Of a stretch of DNA of 52,663 nucleotides, positions 40,362 through 48,226 are shown in pieces. The notes beneath the pieces are model-generated. The model was given only the letters and a program-made list of their open reading frames with translations, was not told the DNA's origin and did no database searches. The DNA lies in NCBI GenBank assembly GCA_035695045.1, contig DASSEX010000050.1:1-52663 (forward strand), read 5' to 3'. Each line of letters opens with the position of its first letter. Position 1 is the stretch's first letter. Source of the stretch: DASSKP01 sp035695045. Lineage in GTDB: Bacteria > Actinomycetota > Actinomycetes > JAFAQI01. The translations under genes and the position numbers were made by a program.

Positions 40362-41962
40362 TCCCTGCGCTGCGCGACTTCGCGAGCGCGGTGGTGCACC
40401 GCTGGCGCGGCTCGCTGCAGATCCGCGTCGCCGCGACCACCCTGGTTCTCTCGGCGATCGTCTCGGTGCTGCTCGGCGTGGTCCTGCTGCAGCAGATCCG
40501 CAACGGGCTCGTGGACGGCAAGACGCGCGCTGCCCTGGCCCAGCTCGACTTCGGTCTGCAGCACGCGGCTGACCAGTTCAACGCGGTCGAGCGTCCGGAC
40601 CCGGCAACTCTCCGGAGCACTGCGAGCACGATCGTCGGCGATCTCGGACCACGCGGCAGCGGTGCGCCGACGTACGGCGTCGTGCTCGTCACCAATCCGG
40701 GGGGCGAGTCGGTGAACGCGCCGGCTGCGGACACCGTCGGCGCGATCCCGGTCGCACTTCGCAGCGTCGTGACGCGCGAGGGCCGGGAGGCATGGACTTA
40801 CAGCAAGGTCAGCGACGGCAGCGGTGGGTTCTCGCCTGCCCTGGCCGTGGGCGGCCCGGTGCCGGCGGGTTCGGCGTCGTACCAGCTCTACTACCTCTTC
40901 CCACTGGCCCAGGAGCAGCAGACGCTCGCGCTCGTCGAGCGGACGATGTTGTTCGCGGGGGCGGCTCTGGTCCTGCTGCTCGTCGCGATCGCGGCGATCG
41001 TCACCCGGCAGGTCGTCGGCCCCGTGCGCTACGCGGCTGCGACCGCGGAGCGGCTGGCCGCCGGACGGTTGCGCGACCGGATGGCAGTGCGTGGCGAGGA
41101 CGATCTGGCCAGCCTCGCCACTTCGTTCAACCGGATGGCGCAGACCGTCGAGACGCAGATCTCCCAGTTGCGAGAGCTCTCGCGAGTTCAGCGACGCTTC
41201 GTCGCAGATGTGTCCCACGAGCTTCGTACGCCGATCACGACCATCCGCATGGCGGCCGACGTGCTCCACGACTCCCGGGACGATCTTCCCCCGGAGCTCG
41301 CCCGTTCGTCGGAGCTGTTGCAGACACAGCTCGACCGTTTCGAGGCGTTGCTGTCGGACCTGCTCGAGATCAGCCGCCACGATGCGGGCGCAGCAGCTCT
41401 GGAGCTCGACGCCGTCGACCTCGGGGCGCTGACGACTCGCGTCGTCGAAGGGGCCCAGCCAATCGCCGAACGGCGTCAGTCGCGCGTGGAGCTGGAGCTG
41501 CCGGGCGATGCGGTCATCGTGGACGTCGACCCTCGCCGGATCGAGAGGGTGTTGCGCAACCTCGTCGCCAACGCGATCGAGCACGGCGCAGGAAAGCCGG
41601 TAGAGGTGCGGGTGGCGGGCGGTCCCGGGGGAGTCGCCGTCAGTGTTCGCGACCACGGCGCGGGGTTGCGGCCGGGGGAGGCGGCCCTGGTCTTCGGCCG
41701 GTTCTGGCGAGCCGACCCCGCGCGGGCCCGCAGCTCCGGCGGGACCGGGCTGGGGCTCTCCATCGCGCTCGAGGACACCCGGCTGCACGGTGGGTGGCTC
41801 CAGGCGTGGGGACAACCCGGCGTCGGCTGCGTCTTCCGGCTGACGCTGCCCTGGCGGGTGGGCGAGGAGATCACCGAGTCGCCGCTTCCACTCGATCCGA
41901 CCGACGACGTCGAAGCCCCGGCGCCCTGGTCGGACGTCACCACGGAGCCGGCTGATGCGTGA
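40358..41962 (+). CDS. mtrB: MtrB: sensor histidine kinase
   Basis: The 534-residue membrane kinase has helices at about 24-46 and 198-216 with an extracytoplasmic sensor of about 150 residues between, and HAMP at about 219-271. The DHp helix contains phosphoacceptor His287 (VADVSHELRTPI), and the ATPase domain has NLVANAIEHG, DHGAGL and GGTGLGLSIA. It phosphorylates MtrA; in mycobacteria it sits at septa and is modulated by LpqB. ATG 40358 overlaps the mtrA stop, and its 3' end overlaps the lpqB start by 8 nt. The last 30 residues after the ATPase domain are acidic and Pro-rich. Confidence 0.97.
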   Translation: MIPALRDFASAVVHRWRGSLQIRVAATTLVLSAIVSVLLGVVLLQQIRNGLVDGKTRAALAQLDFGLQHAADQFNAVERPDPATLRSTASTIVGDLGPRGSGAPTYGVVLVTNPGGESVNAPAADTVGAIPVALRSVVTREGREAWTYSKVSDGSGGFSPALAVGGPVPAGSASYQLYYLFPLAQEQQTLALVERTMLFAGAALVLLLVAIAAIVTRQVVGPVRYAAATAERLAAGRLRDRMAVRGEDDLASLATSFNRMAQTVETQISQLRELSRVQRRFVADVSHELRTPITTIRMAADVLHDSRDDLPPELARSSELLQTQLDRFEALLSDLLEISRHDAGAAALELDAVDLGALTTRVVEGAQPIAERRQSRVELELPGDAVIVDVDPRRIERVLRNLVANAIEHGAGKPVEVRVAGGPGGVAVSVRDHGAGLRPGEAALVFGRFWRADPARARSSGGTGLGLSIALEDTRLHGGWLQAWGQPGVGCVFRLTLPWRVGEEITESPLPLDPTDDVEAPAPWSDVTTEPADA

Positions 41963-43673
41963 CCGGCGCGCCGCGCGTGCCGCACTCGTCGTGGCCGCCG
42001 GGGTCGCGCTCGTCGCGGCGTGCGCGGACATCCCTACCAGCGGCACCATCCATGTCGGGCGGCCGCTGTCGGCGGTGGGCGGGCTCGGCGATGTCGACGT
42101 GCGGGTCCAGCCACCCCAGGCGCAGCCCGGCCTTTCGCCCACCGGCGTGGTGCTCGGGTTCTTGCGCGCCGTCGTCAACAACGACGGTGACTACGAGATC
42201 GCGCGCAGCTACCTCACCGCGCACGCCGCGCAGACCTGGAAGACCACCGGCGTGACGACGTACGACGACGGCTCCGTTCAGATCTCAGCCGCGCTGCCGG
42301 CCGGAAAGGGCCGCACCGTGCAGCTGCAGGTCGACCGCAGGGGGCGCGTCGACTCGCGCGGCGAGTTCAGCCCGAGCACCGGTCGGCTGACCGCGACGTT
42401 CCGGCTCGTGCGCCAGCGCCGGGACTGGCGGATCGACCAGCTGCCCGACGGCGTGCTCCTCTCGACATCCGATGCGCAGCGCGCGTTGCGCCTCGCGACG
42501 CTGTTCTTCATCGACCGCTCGCAGACGTCGTTGGTGCCGGAGCAAGTGCTATTGCGGCCGGAGGCCATCGGCTTCACGACGGCAGCAGTTCGCGCGTTGC
42601 TCGCCGGACCTGGCCCTTGGCTCGCACCAGCGGTTCGCACGGGGTTCCCTCGCGGTGTCAACCTCCTCGGCAACGTCGCGGTGGGCCAGGACGGCACGGC
42701 CGAGGTCAACCTCAGCGCCGCGGTCCGGCAGGCCTCGCGCACCCAGCTGCGCGAGCTGACGGCTCAGGTCGTGTGGACCGTGCTGCAGGACTCGCAGATC
42801 TCGCGGGTTCGCGTGCTCGCGGACGGCTCGCCGCTCAACCTGCCCGGTGTCCCAGCGGTGCAGACGCGGGCGACCTGGGACGACTGGAATCCCGCCCCGG
42901 CACAGGACTTGCCTGCGTTCTACTCCGGGCCCGGAGGCTGGCGAAGCGCTGCCGGCGGCAGCAACCCTTCGTTGCAGAGCGCGGCCGGCCTGTCCTGGCT
43001 CGCGATGAGCCAGGACGCCCGCTTCCTGGCTGCGGTCGGAGGCGGCCCGGGCAGCGAACGACTGCTGACCTGGCACAGCGGCGGCCAGCCGGAGACCCGG
43101 TTGTCAGCAGCCGCCGTGACACCACCAGCCGTGGACCGGACCGGCGACGTCATCGTCGTCGCGACCCGACGACACGGCACGAACGATGTCGTGATGGTGA
43201 CGCCGCTCGGCCGTCGTACACATGTCCGCGCTCCCACTCTCGAGTCCCTTCCCGTCAGCGCCCTCTCCCTGGCGCCGGACGGCAGCCGCGTCGCAGTGGT
43301 CGTCGGTGCGCCGGGCCGTGGGCGCTTGCTGCTCGGTCGGATCAGCGATGGGCGACGCGGCATGGTCTTCGACGGCTTCCGCAATGTGCTGCCGACGTGG
43401 ACCGACGTGCGGAGCGTCGCGTGGGACGGAGCAGCACAGCTGGTCGTCACTGCTGCTGACGACGCGCACCACCGGAGGTTGGTGGCCGTCGACGTCGACG
43501 GTTACTCCTCACGCGTGCTGTCGACGGACGGCGTACGGGGGGAACCGGTGTTCGTCGCCGCAGCGCCGGGACAACCGTTGGTGCTGCTCGCCCGCGACTC
43601 CGTGTGGACGACGCGGGTCAACGGCGGGTGGCGCCGCATCGGGCGCGGTGGACAGCCGGGCTACCCCGGCTGA
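41955..43673 (+). CDS. lpqB: LpqB: MtrAB-associated lipoprotein
   Basis: The 572-residue lipoprotein has a signal peptide with lipobox LVAAC (Cys23), a GerMN-like domain (LGFLRAVVNNDGDYEIARSYL and RTVQLQVDRRGR regions) and a C-terminal beta-propeller-like region with LSWLAMSQDARFLAAVGG and ALSLAPDGSRVAVVVG repeats. LpqB binds the MtrB sensor domain and tunes MtrA phosphorylation in mycobacteria. ATG 41955 overlaps mtrB by 8 nt, so all three are co-translated. It should be anchored to the outer face of the membrane. Confidence 0.95.
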   Translation: MRDRRAARAALVVAAGVALVAACADIPTSGTIHVGRPLSAVGGLGDVDVRVQPPQAQPGLSPTGVVLGFLRAVVNNDGDYEIARSYLTAHAAQTWKTTGVTTYDDGSVQISAALPAGKGRTVQLQVDRRGRVDSRGEFSPSTGRLTATFRLVRQRRDWRIDQLPDGVLLSTSDAQRALRLATLFFIDRSQTSLVPEQVLLRPEAIGFTTAAVRALLAGPGPWLAPAVRTGFPRGVNLLGNVAVGQDGTAEVNLSAAVRQASRTQLRELTAQVVWTVLQDSQISRVRVLADGSPLNLPGVPAVQTRATWDDWNPAPAQDLPAFYSGPGGWRSAAGGSNPSLQSAAGLSWLAMSQDARFLAAVGGGPGSERLLTWHSGGQPETRLSAAAVTPPAVDRTGDVIVVATRRHGTNDVVMVTPLGRRTHVRAPTLESLPVSALSLAPDGSRVAVVVGAPGRGRLLLGRISDGRRGMVFDGFRNVLPTWTDVRSVAWDGAAQLVVTAADDAHHRRLVAVDVDGYSSRVLSTDGVRGEPVFVAAAPGQPLVLLARDSVWTTRVNGGWRRIGRGGQPGYPG

Positions 43674-43733
43674 TCGTCCACATCCTCGCGTTGGGGAGAC
43701 CGCCGGTCTGCGGACGCGCGCCAACCTCGAGCC

Positions 43734-44411
43734 GTGCGCGCCCTGCTCGACCTCGTGCTGCCGGTGGAGTGCGCCGGCTGCGGACACCGAGGCACCGTCG
43801 CCTGCCCGGGTTGCCTTCTCGAGCTGAACGCACGGGCCGAGCCCTGCTGGCCGCGACCGAGCCCGCCGGGACTCCCACCGCCCTGGGCCGTCACCGCTTA
43901 CGCGGGTCGCCCGCGGGAGTTCCTGTTGGCCTACAAGGAGGAGGGCATCGTCGGCCTGCGACGGCCGCTGGGGGTGGCGCTGGCGACGGCGGTGCGGGCC
44001 GGTCTGCCGCCGGATGACCGACCGGTCGTGATCGTGCCCGTCCCGTCCAGTCGTGCGGCGCGCCGCCGTCGGGGTCGGGACCACGTCGCGGAACTCGCCC
44101 GGGTAGCGGCGGCGAAGCTACGCGCTGAGGGCCGGGCGGTCGAGGTCGTGTGCGTGTTGCGGCACGCGCGCCGGGTCGCCGACTCCGCAGGGCTGACGGC
44201 GGCCGAGCGCTCGGTGAACCTCGCGGGCGCGTTCGCTGTCCGCGCGCCCTGCCGCGATCGCATCGCCGGCACGTCCGTGGTCGTCGTGGACGACGTCGTG
44301 ACGACCGGTGTCACGTTGACAGAGTGCACGGGTGCGCTGCGGGCGGCCGGCGCGAACGTTCTCGCGGCAGCCAGCGTGGCAGCCACCCGACGCCGCGCGG
44401 TCGACCGATGA
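43734..44411 (+). CDS. ComF family phosphoribosyltransferase-like protein
   Basis: The 225-residue protein has an N-terminal zinc knuckle with Cys13, Cys16, Cys24 and Cys27 (CAGC...CPGC) and a type I phosphoribosyltransferase domain carrying the PRPP motif VVVVDDVVTTGVT at about 181-193. ComF proteins help DNA uptake in competent bacteria and have an unclear role in actinobacteria, where this gene regularly follows lpqB. No clear ribosome site precedes GTG 43734; the 60-nt gap after lpqB holds no obvious promoter. Confidence 0.88.
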   Translation: MRALLDLVLPVECAGCGHRGTVACPGCLLELNARAEPCWPRPSPPGLPPPWAVTAYAGRPREFLLAYKEEGIVGLRRPLGVALATAVRAGLPPDDRPVVIVPVPSSRAARRRRGRDHVAELARVAAAKLRAEGRAVEVVCVLRHARRVADSAGLTAAERSVNLAGAFAVRAPCRDRIAGTSVVVVDDVVTTGVTLTECTGALRAAGANVLAAASVAATRRRAVDR

Positions 44412-44441
44412 ATGGGGCTGCACAAGCGGGGTCGTGCGCAC

Positions 44442-44447
44442 TACGGT
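44442..44447 (+). promoter_or_regulatory. -10 TACGGT for hpf
   Basis: TACGGT predicts transcription start near 44454 and a 37-nt leader containing GAGGAGG (44477-44483), 7 nt before GTG 44491. A possible -35 CTGCAC (44418-44423) is 18 nt upstream. Confidence 0.45.
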
Positions 44448-44490
44448 CAGAGGCAGCCGCAGACTGGTATCGATCCGAGGAGGCGGTCGC

Positions 44491-45117
44491 GTGGACGTCG
44501 TCGTGAAGGGCCGGCACACGGAGCTGACGGAGCGCTTCCGCGCTCACACGGAGGAGAAGCTCGCCAAGCTTGCCAAACTCGACGGCAAGGTGACCCGCAT
44601 CGACGTCGAGGTGTGCGAGGAGCACAACCCGAGACTCGCGGGCCAGCGCTCCCGCATCGAACTGACCTGTCGGACCCGGGGTCCGGTCGTGCGTGCTGAG
44701 GCTGCTGCCGCCGACCCCTACGCCGCACTCGACGTGGCGACCACCAAGCTGGAGGCCCGGCTACGCCGCGGCGCCGACCGGCGGCGCGTCCACCACGGGA
44801 TCCGCACGCCTGTGTCCGTTGCGGCCGCCACCGCCACCGCCGCCGCTGTCGCCGGCAACGGTGCCTCCGCGTCGGTCGCCGTCGCGGAGGCCGAGCTGGA
44901 CGACGACACAGCGCCCTTCGTCGTCCGCGAGAAGACCCACAGTGCCCCGCCCATGACGCTCGAAGAGGCGCTGTTCGAGATGGAGCTGGTCGGGCACGAC
45001 TTCTTCCTCTTCGTCGACGCCGAGCGGGGCGCTCCGAGCGTCGTGTACCGCCGTCACGGGTACGACTACGGCGTGATCAGGTTGGCCACGACCAGTGACA
45101 CCCCGCCCGGCGATTGA
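44491..45117 (+). CDS. hpf: Long-form hibernation promoting factor
   Basis: The 208-residue protein has the N-terminal S30AE/HPF domain (VVVKGRHTELTERFRAHTEEKLAKLAKL, about 3-30, to about 105), an Ala/Val/Thr-rich linker at about 107-140, and the C-terminal dimerisation domain ending in FFLFVDAERGAPSVVYRRHGYDYGVIRL. Long HPF pairs 70S ribosomes into inactive 100S dimers under stress. The start is set by a perfect GAGGAGG 7 nt upstream. It lies between comF and an orphan response regulator, the usual actinobacterial order ahead of secA. Confidence 0.95.
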   Translation: MDVVVKGRHTELTERFRAHTEEKLAKLAKLDGKVTRIDVEVCEEHNPRLAGQRSRIELTCRTRGPVVRAEAAAADPYAALDVATTKLEARLRRGADRRRVHHGIRTPVSVAAATATAAAVAGNGASASVAVAEAELDDDTAPFVVREKTHSAPPMTLEEALFEMELVGHDFFLFVDAERGAPSVVYRRHGYDYGVIRLATTSDTPPGD

Positions 45118-45124
45118 CGCAAAC

Positions 45125-45130
45125 TACCCT
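45125..45130 (+). promoter_or_regulatory. -10 TACCCT upstream of the response regulator
   Basis: TACCCT ends 5 nt before GTG 45136 and 68 nt before GTG 45199. It predicts either a leaderless longer protein or a leader for the start at 45199. Confidence 0.5.
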
Positions 45131-45189
45131 TCTGGGTGATCCCGGCGTGCCATCATGACCTCGTCATCCGGCGTCGTCGGACCAGTGGT

Positions 45190-45194
45190 GGAGG
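45190..45194 (+). promoter_or_regulatory. Ribosome binding site deciding the response regulator start
   Basis: GGAGG within GGTGGAGG stands 4 nt before GTG 45199 and supports that start over GTG 45136. Confidence 0.6.
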
Positions 45195-45198
45195 CATC

Positions 45199-45912
45199 GT
45201 GAGCGAAATGGCGGTCGGCGGCAGCATGCCCCCGGTGCCGCCTGGCACCGGCGACCCGATCCGCGTGCTGGTCGTCGACGACCACGCGCTGTTCCGCCGT
45301 GGGCTGGAGATGGTGCTCGAGCAGGAACCGGACATCGACGTCGTCGGTGAGGCGGAGGACGGCGCCGAAGCGGTGCACAAGGCGGTCGAGACGACGCCGG
45401 ACATCGTGCTGATGGACGTCCGGATGCCCAAGCGCGGCGGCATCGACGCGTGCACGGCCATCAAGGACGCCGTGCCGTCCACCAAGATCATCATGTTGAC
45501 CATCAGTGACGAGGAAGCCGATCTCTACGACGCCATCAAGGCCGGCGCGATGGGCTACCTCCTGAAGGAGATCTCCATCGAGGAGGTCGCCTCCGCCATC
45601 CGCGCCGTGCACGGCGGCCAGTCGCTGATCTCGCCGTCGATGGCGTCGAAGCTGCTCAACGAGTTCGCGTCGATGATCAAGCGCGGCGACGAGCGCCAGC
45701 AGCTGCCGGCACCTCGGCTCACCGACCGCGAGATGGAGGTCCTGCGCCTGGTGGCGAAGGGTCTCAACAACCGTGACATCGCCAAGCAGCTGTTCATCAG
45801 CGAGAACACGGTGAAGAACCACATCCGCAACATCCTCGAGAAGCTCCAGCTCCACTCGAGAATGGAAGCGGTGGTCTACGCCGTACGCGAGAAGCTGCTC
45901 GAGATCACCTGA
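45199..45912 (+). CDS. NarL/LuxR-family response regulator (orphan)
   Basis: The 237-residue protein has a receiver domain at about 21-140 with D27-D28, phosphoacceptor D73 (LMDVRMP) and the KEIS segment, a helical linker, and a LuxR-type helix-turn-helix at about 170-230 (LTDREMEVLRLVAKGLNNRDIAKQLFISENTVKNHIRNIL). No histidine kinase lies beside it, so it is an orphan here. In streptomycetes a similar regulator occupies the same place next to hpf. Its targets are unknown. The chosen start has GGAGG 4 nt upstream; a GTG at 45136 directly after a -10 box would add 21 residues. Confidence 0.9.
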   Translation: MSEMAVGGSMPPVPPGTGDPIRVLVVDDHALFRRGLEMVLEQEPDIDVVGEAEDGAEAVHKAVETTPDIVLMDVRMPKRGGIDACTAIKDAVPSTKIIMLTISDEEADLYDAIKAGAMGYLLKEISIEEVASAIRAVHGGQSLISPSMASKLLNEFASMIKRGDERQQLPAPRLTDREMEVLRLVAKGLNNRDIAKQLFISENTVKNHIRNILEKLQLHSRMEAVVYAVREKLLEIT

Positions 45913-45953
45913 TTCCGTCTCGCATCCCCGCAGCTCCTCGTCGGATCTGCGTC

Positions 45954-46496
45954 GTGGGCAACAGTGGTTCCGGCAAGACTCGCCTCGCCCGCCGGCTCGC
46001 GGGCGAGTTCGACGTTCCGCACGTCGAGCTCGACGGCTTCATGCACTATCCCGACTGGCAGCCATCGCCCGTGGACGAGTTCCGGGCCCTCGTCGCTGAC
46101 GCGCTTTCGGCGGCCGAGCGTGAACATGACGGGTGGGTCGTCGACGGCAACTACACGCATCGGCTGGGCCGGTCTGTCCTCGACAGAGCAGAGCTCGTCG
46201 TGTGGCTCGACTACCCGCGCCGGGTCGTGTTCTGGCGGGTGCTTCGCCGAACAGCCGGCCGGGTGCTCCTGCGCCGGACGTTGTGGAACGGCAACCGCGA
46301 GCGCGTCGCCTCCCTCTTCAGCCGCGATCCGGAGAACAACATCCTGGTGTGGAGCTGGACCAACCACGACGTCGTACGGCGACGGTGCGAGGAGCTCAGC
46401 TCGGGAGATCCGCGCTGGCTGCGAGTCCGACGGCCGGGTGAGCTGTCGCTGCTGGTCGACCAGCTGCGCGAGCGAGCAGGCGCATCGACCCGGTGA
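45954..46496 (+). CDS. P-loop kinase-like protein (FlaR/topology-modulation type), start uncertain
   Basis: The frame carries a Walker A GNSGSGKT at residues 2-9, then GEFDVPHVELDGFMHYPDWQP, WVVDGNYT, an AELVVWLDYPRRVVFWRVLRR helix, and RTLWNGNRE. These match small nucleoside-kinase-like P-loop proteins annotated as adenylate-kinase-related or topology-modulation proteins. The first canonical start, GTG 45954, removes the beta-strand that must precede the P-loop. Upstream, the open frame encodes RRICVV right before it, with only CTG 45909, ATT 45912 or ATC 45924 as possible starts; CTG 45909 overlaps the response-regulator stop. The 3' end overlaps the next gene on the opposite strand by 101 nt. 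Confidence 0.7.
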   Translation: MGNSGSGKTRLARRLAGEFDVPHVELDGFMHYPDWQPSPVDEFRALVADALSAAEREHDGWVVDGNYTHRLGRSVLDRAELVVWLDYPRRVVFWRVLRRTAGRVLLRRTLWNGNRERVASLFSRDPENNILVWSWTNHDVVRRRCEELSSGDPRWLRVRRPGELSLLVDQLRERAGASTR

Positions 46497-47100
46497 CGGC
46501 GTAGCCGATGGTCAGCGCGAAGACGACCGTGCCGATGCCGACGCGGCCACCGAGCAGATATCCCGCGACGAGGACGACCAGCTCGAGTGAGAGGCGTACG
46601 CCGGCGATCGGCCAGCCTGTTCGCCACGCGATCCCCGTCATCCACCCGTCGCGCGGCCCGGGCCCGAGCCAGGTCGTCAGATAGAAGCCGCTGCCCGCGC
46701 CGATGCAGACGATGGCCGTCCCCACCTCGACGAGGCGGCCGGCGTTTGCAGATGGTCTCGGCAGGACGGCGAGCATCACGTCGATCGCCACGGCGATCAC
46801 GACCGCATTGGCGATGGTGCCGAGCCCGGGACGCTCACGCAGAGGGACCCAACCGACGAGGACGATGGCGCTGATCGCGAGCGTCGCCTCGCCGATCGAC
46901 AGTGGCGAGTGCCTGCTGACGCCTTGCGCGAGAACCGTCCATGGCGTGTTCCCGAGATGGCTGGCGACGAGCAACGCCTCACCGGTGCCGAACAACCAGA
47001 GCCCGATGGCGAGCACCACCAGCGTTGTCGGCCGCGCGCTCCAGCGCGAGCCGGCGGACCAGGGCATCCGAGGGACGCTGCGAACCCGTTGCCCCCTCAC
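46396..47100 (-). CDS. YczE/YitT-type membrane protein
   Basis: The 234-residue protein has five hydrophobic helices and the family segments LVVLAIGLWLFGTGEALLVASHLGNTPWTVLAQG and GPGPRDGWMTG, with a GIGT turn before the last helix. YczE-like proteins are integral membrane proteins of unknown function; one is linked to antibiotic regulation in Bacillus. The GTG at 47100 gives 11 extra residues before ATG 47067, and neither has a strong ribosome site, so the exact start is open. Its last 33 codons overlap the P-loop gene in antisense. It is divergent from the cation exchanger. Confidence 0.78.
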   Translation of the reverse strand: MRGQRVRSVPRMPWSAGSRWSARPTTLVVLAIGLWLFGTGEALLVASHLGNTPWTVLAQGVSRHSPLSIGEATLAISAIVLVGWVPLRERPGLGTIANAVVIAVAIDVMLAVLPRPSANAGRLVEVGTAIVCIGAGSGFYLTTWLGPGPRDGWMTGIAWRTGWPIAGVRLSLELVVLVAGYLLGGRVGIGTVVFALTIGYAVTGSMRLLARAAGRPAATAHPAVGLAASADLPS

Positions 47101-47154
47101 GCGGTCGGCAACGCGGTGCTGAGACCGCGCATTCCCATTGGCAGGATGCCCGCC

Positions 47155-48225
47155 ATGACCCAGACGCTCTCGCGGACCGACCGGCTGCTGCTCGCGGTTG
47201 CCGTGGTCCTCGTCGCCGGCGCCGCAGTCACGCGGTACGTCGACATCAACAGCGTGCTTGCCTTCGTTCTCTCCGGGTTGACCATCGCTGCTCTCGCATC
47301 ACTCGTCGGGCGGAGCGTCGACCAGCTCGGCGACCGGCTCGGCGCGGGCGCCACCGGAGTGCTGCAAAGCGCTCTCGGCAACCTGCCCGAGCTGTTCGTC
47401 TGCATCTTCGCCCTGCGAGCAGGTCTCACGAAGGTCGTCGAGGCGGCAGTGATCGGCTCCATCCTGGGCAACGTCCTGCTCGTCCTGGGACTCGCCTTCC
47501 TCGTCGGCGGTCTGCGCAACGGCGTGCAACGGTTCGACAGCGAGCGGGCCCGCGTCATCTCCGCGATGATGCTGCTCGCGGTCATCGCGATGCTGTTGCC
47601 GTCGCTGGCTTTCCAGTTGCACACGCCGGCTGCGTCGCACGAGCGCGGTCTGTCCGTCTTCGCCGCGATCGTGCTGCTCCTCGTGTTCGTCTGCTCCGTG
47701 CCGTCATCGATCCGGCGCTCCGGTGCCGAGCCGGACGGACGTCAGGCGCACGAGGATGAGGAGCGATGGCCGCTGCCGTTGGCGGTCGGCATGCTGGCCG
47801 TGACGGGCGTGCTGGCTGCGTTCGTGTCCGACTGGTTCATCCATGCGCTCGAACCGGCGATCGGCGCACTGCACATCAGCCAGGCGTTCGCCGGACTCGT
47901 CATCGTGGCCATCGCGGGAAACGCGGTGGAGAACGTCGTCGGTATCCAGCTCGCGGCCCGCAACCAGGCGGACTACGCCCTGTCGGTCATCCTCAACAGC
48001 CCGTTGCAGATCGCCCTCGTCCTGGCGCCGCTGTTGGTGCTGCTCTCGTTCGTCGTCGGTGGCGCAGCGTTCGTCCTCGTGTTCCCGCCACTTCTGATCG
48101 CGACCGTCGTCGCTGCCGTGCTCGCCGTCAGCTTCATCATCATCGACGGTGAGTCGGTCTGGCTCGAGGGCGCCGCCCTTGTCGGCGTCTACGGCGTGAT
48201 CGCCGCGTCCTTCTGGTGGGGCTGA
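47155..48225 (+). CDS. Calcium/cation antiporter (CaCA family, ChaA/CAX-like)
   Basis: The 356-residue protein has about ten to eleven membrane helices in two inverted repeats. The two exchanger repeats are visible as GNLPELFVCIFALRAG (about 75-90) and GNAVENVVGIQLAARNQ (about 257-273), each with the acidic residue needed for cation transport, plus SVILNSPLQIALVL. An acidic cytosolic loop (PDGRQAHEDEERW) separates the halves, as in CAX proteins. It likely expels Ca2+ in exchange for H+. ATG 47155 has GGCAGG 8-9 nt upstream; ATG 47146 is three codons earlier. It converges on the antiporter with a single base between the stops. Confidence 0.88.
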   Translation: MTQTLSRTDRLLLAVAVVLVAGAAVTRYVDINSVLAFVLSGLTIAALASLVGRSVDQLGDRLGAGATGVLQSALGNLPELFVCIFALRAGLTKVVEAAVIGSILGNVLLVLGLAFLVGGLRNGVQRFDSERARVISAMMLLAVIAMLLPSLAFQLHTPAASHERGLSVFAAIVLLLVFVCSVPSSIRRSGAEPDGRQAHEDEERWPLPLAVGMLAVTGVLAAFVSDWFIHALEPAIGALHISQAFAGLVIVAIAGNAVENVVGIQLAARNQADYALSVILNSPLQIALVLAPLLVLLSFVVGGAAFVLVFPPLLIATVVAAVLAVSFIIIDGESVWLEGAALVGVYGVIAASFWWG

Positions 48226-48226
48226 C

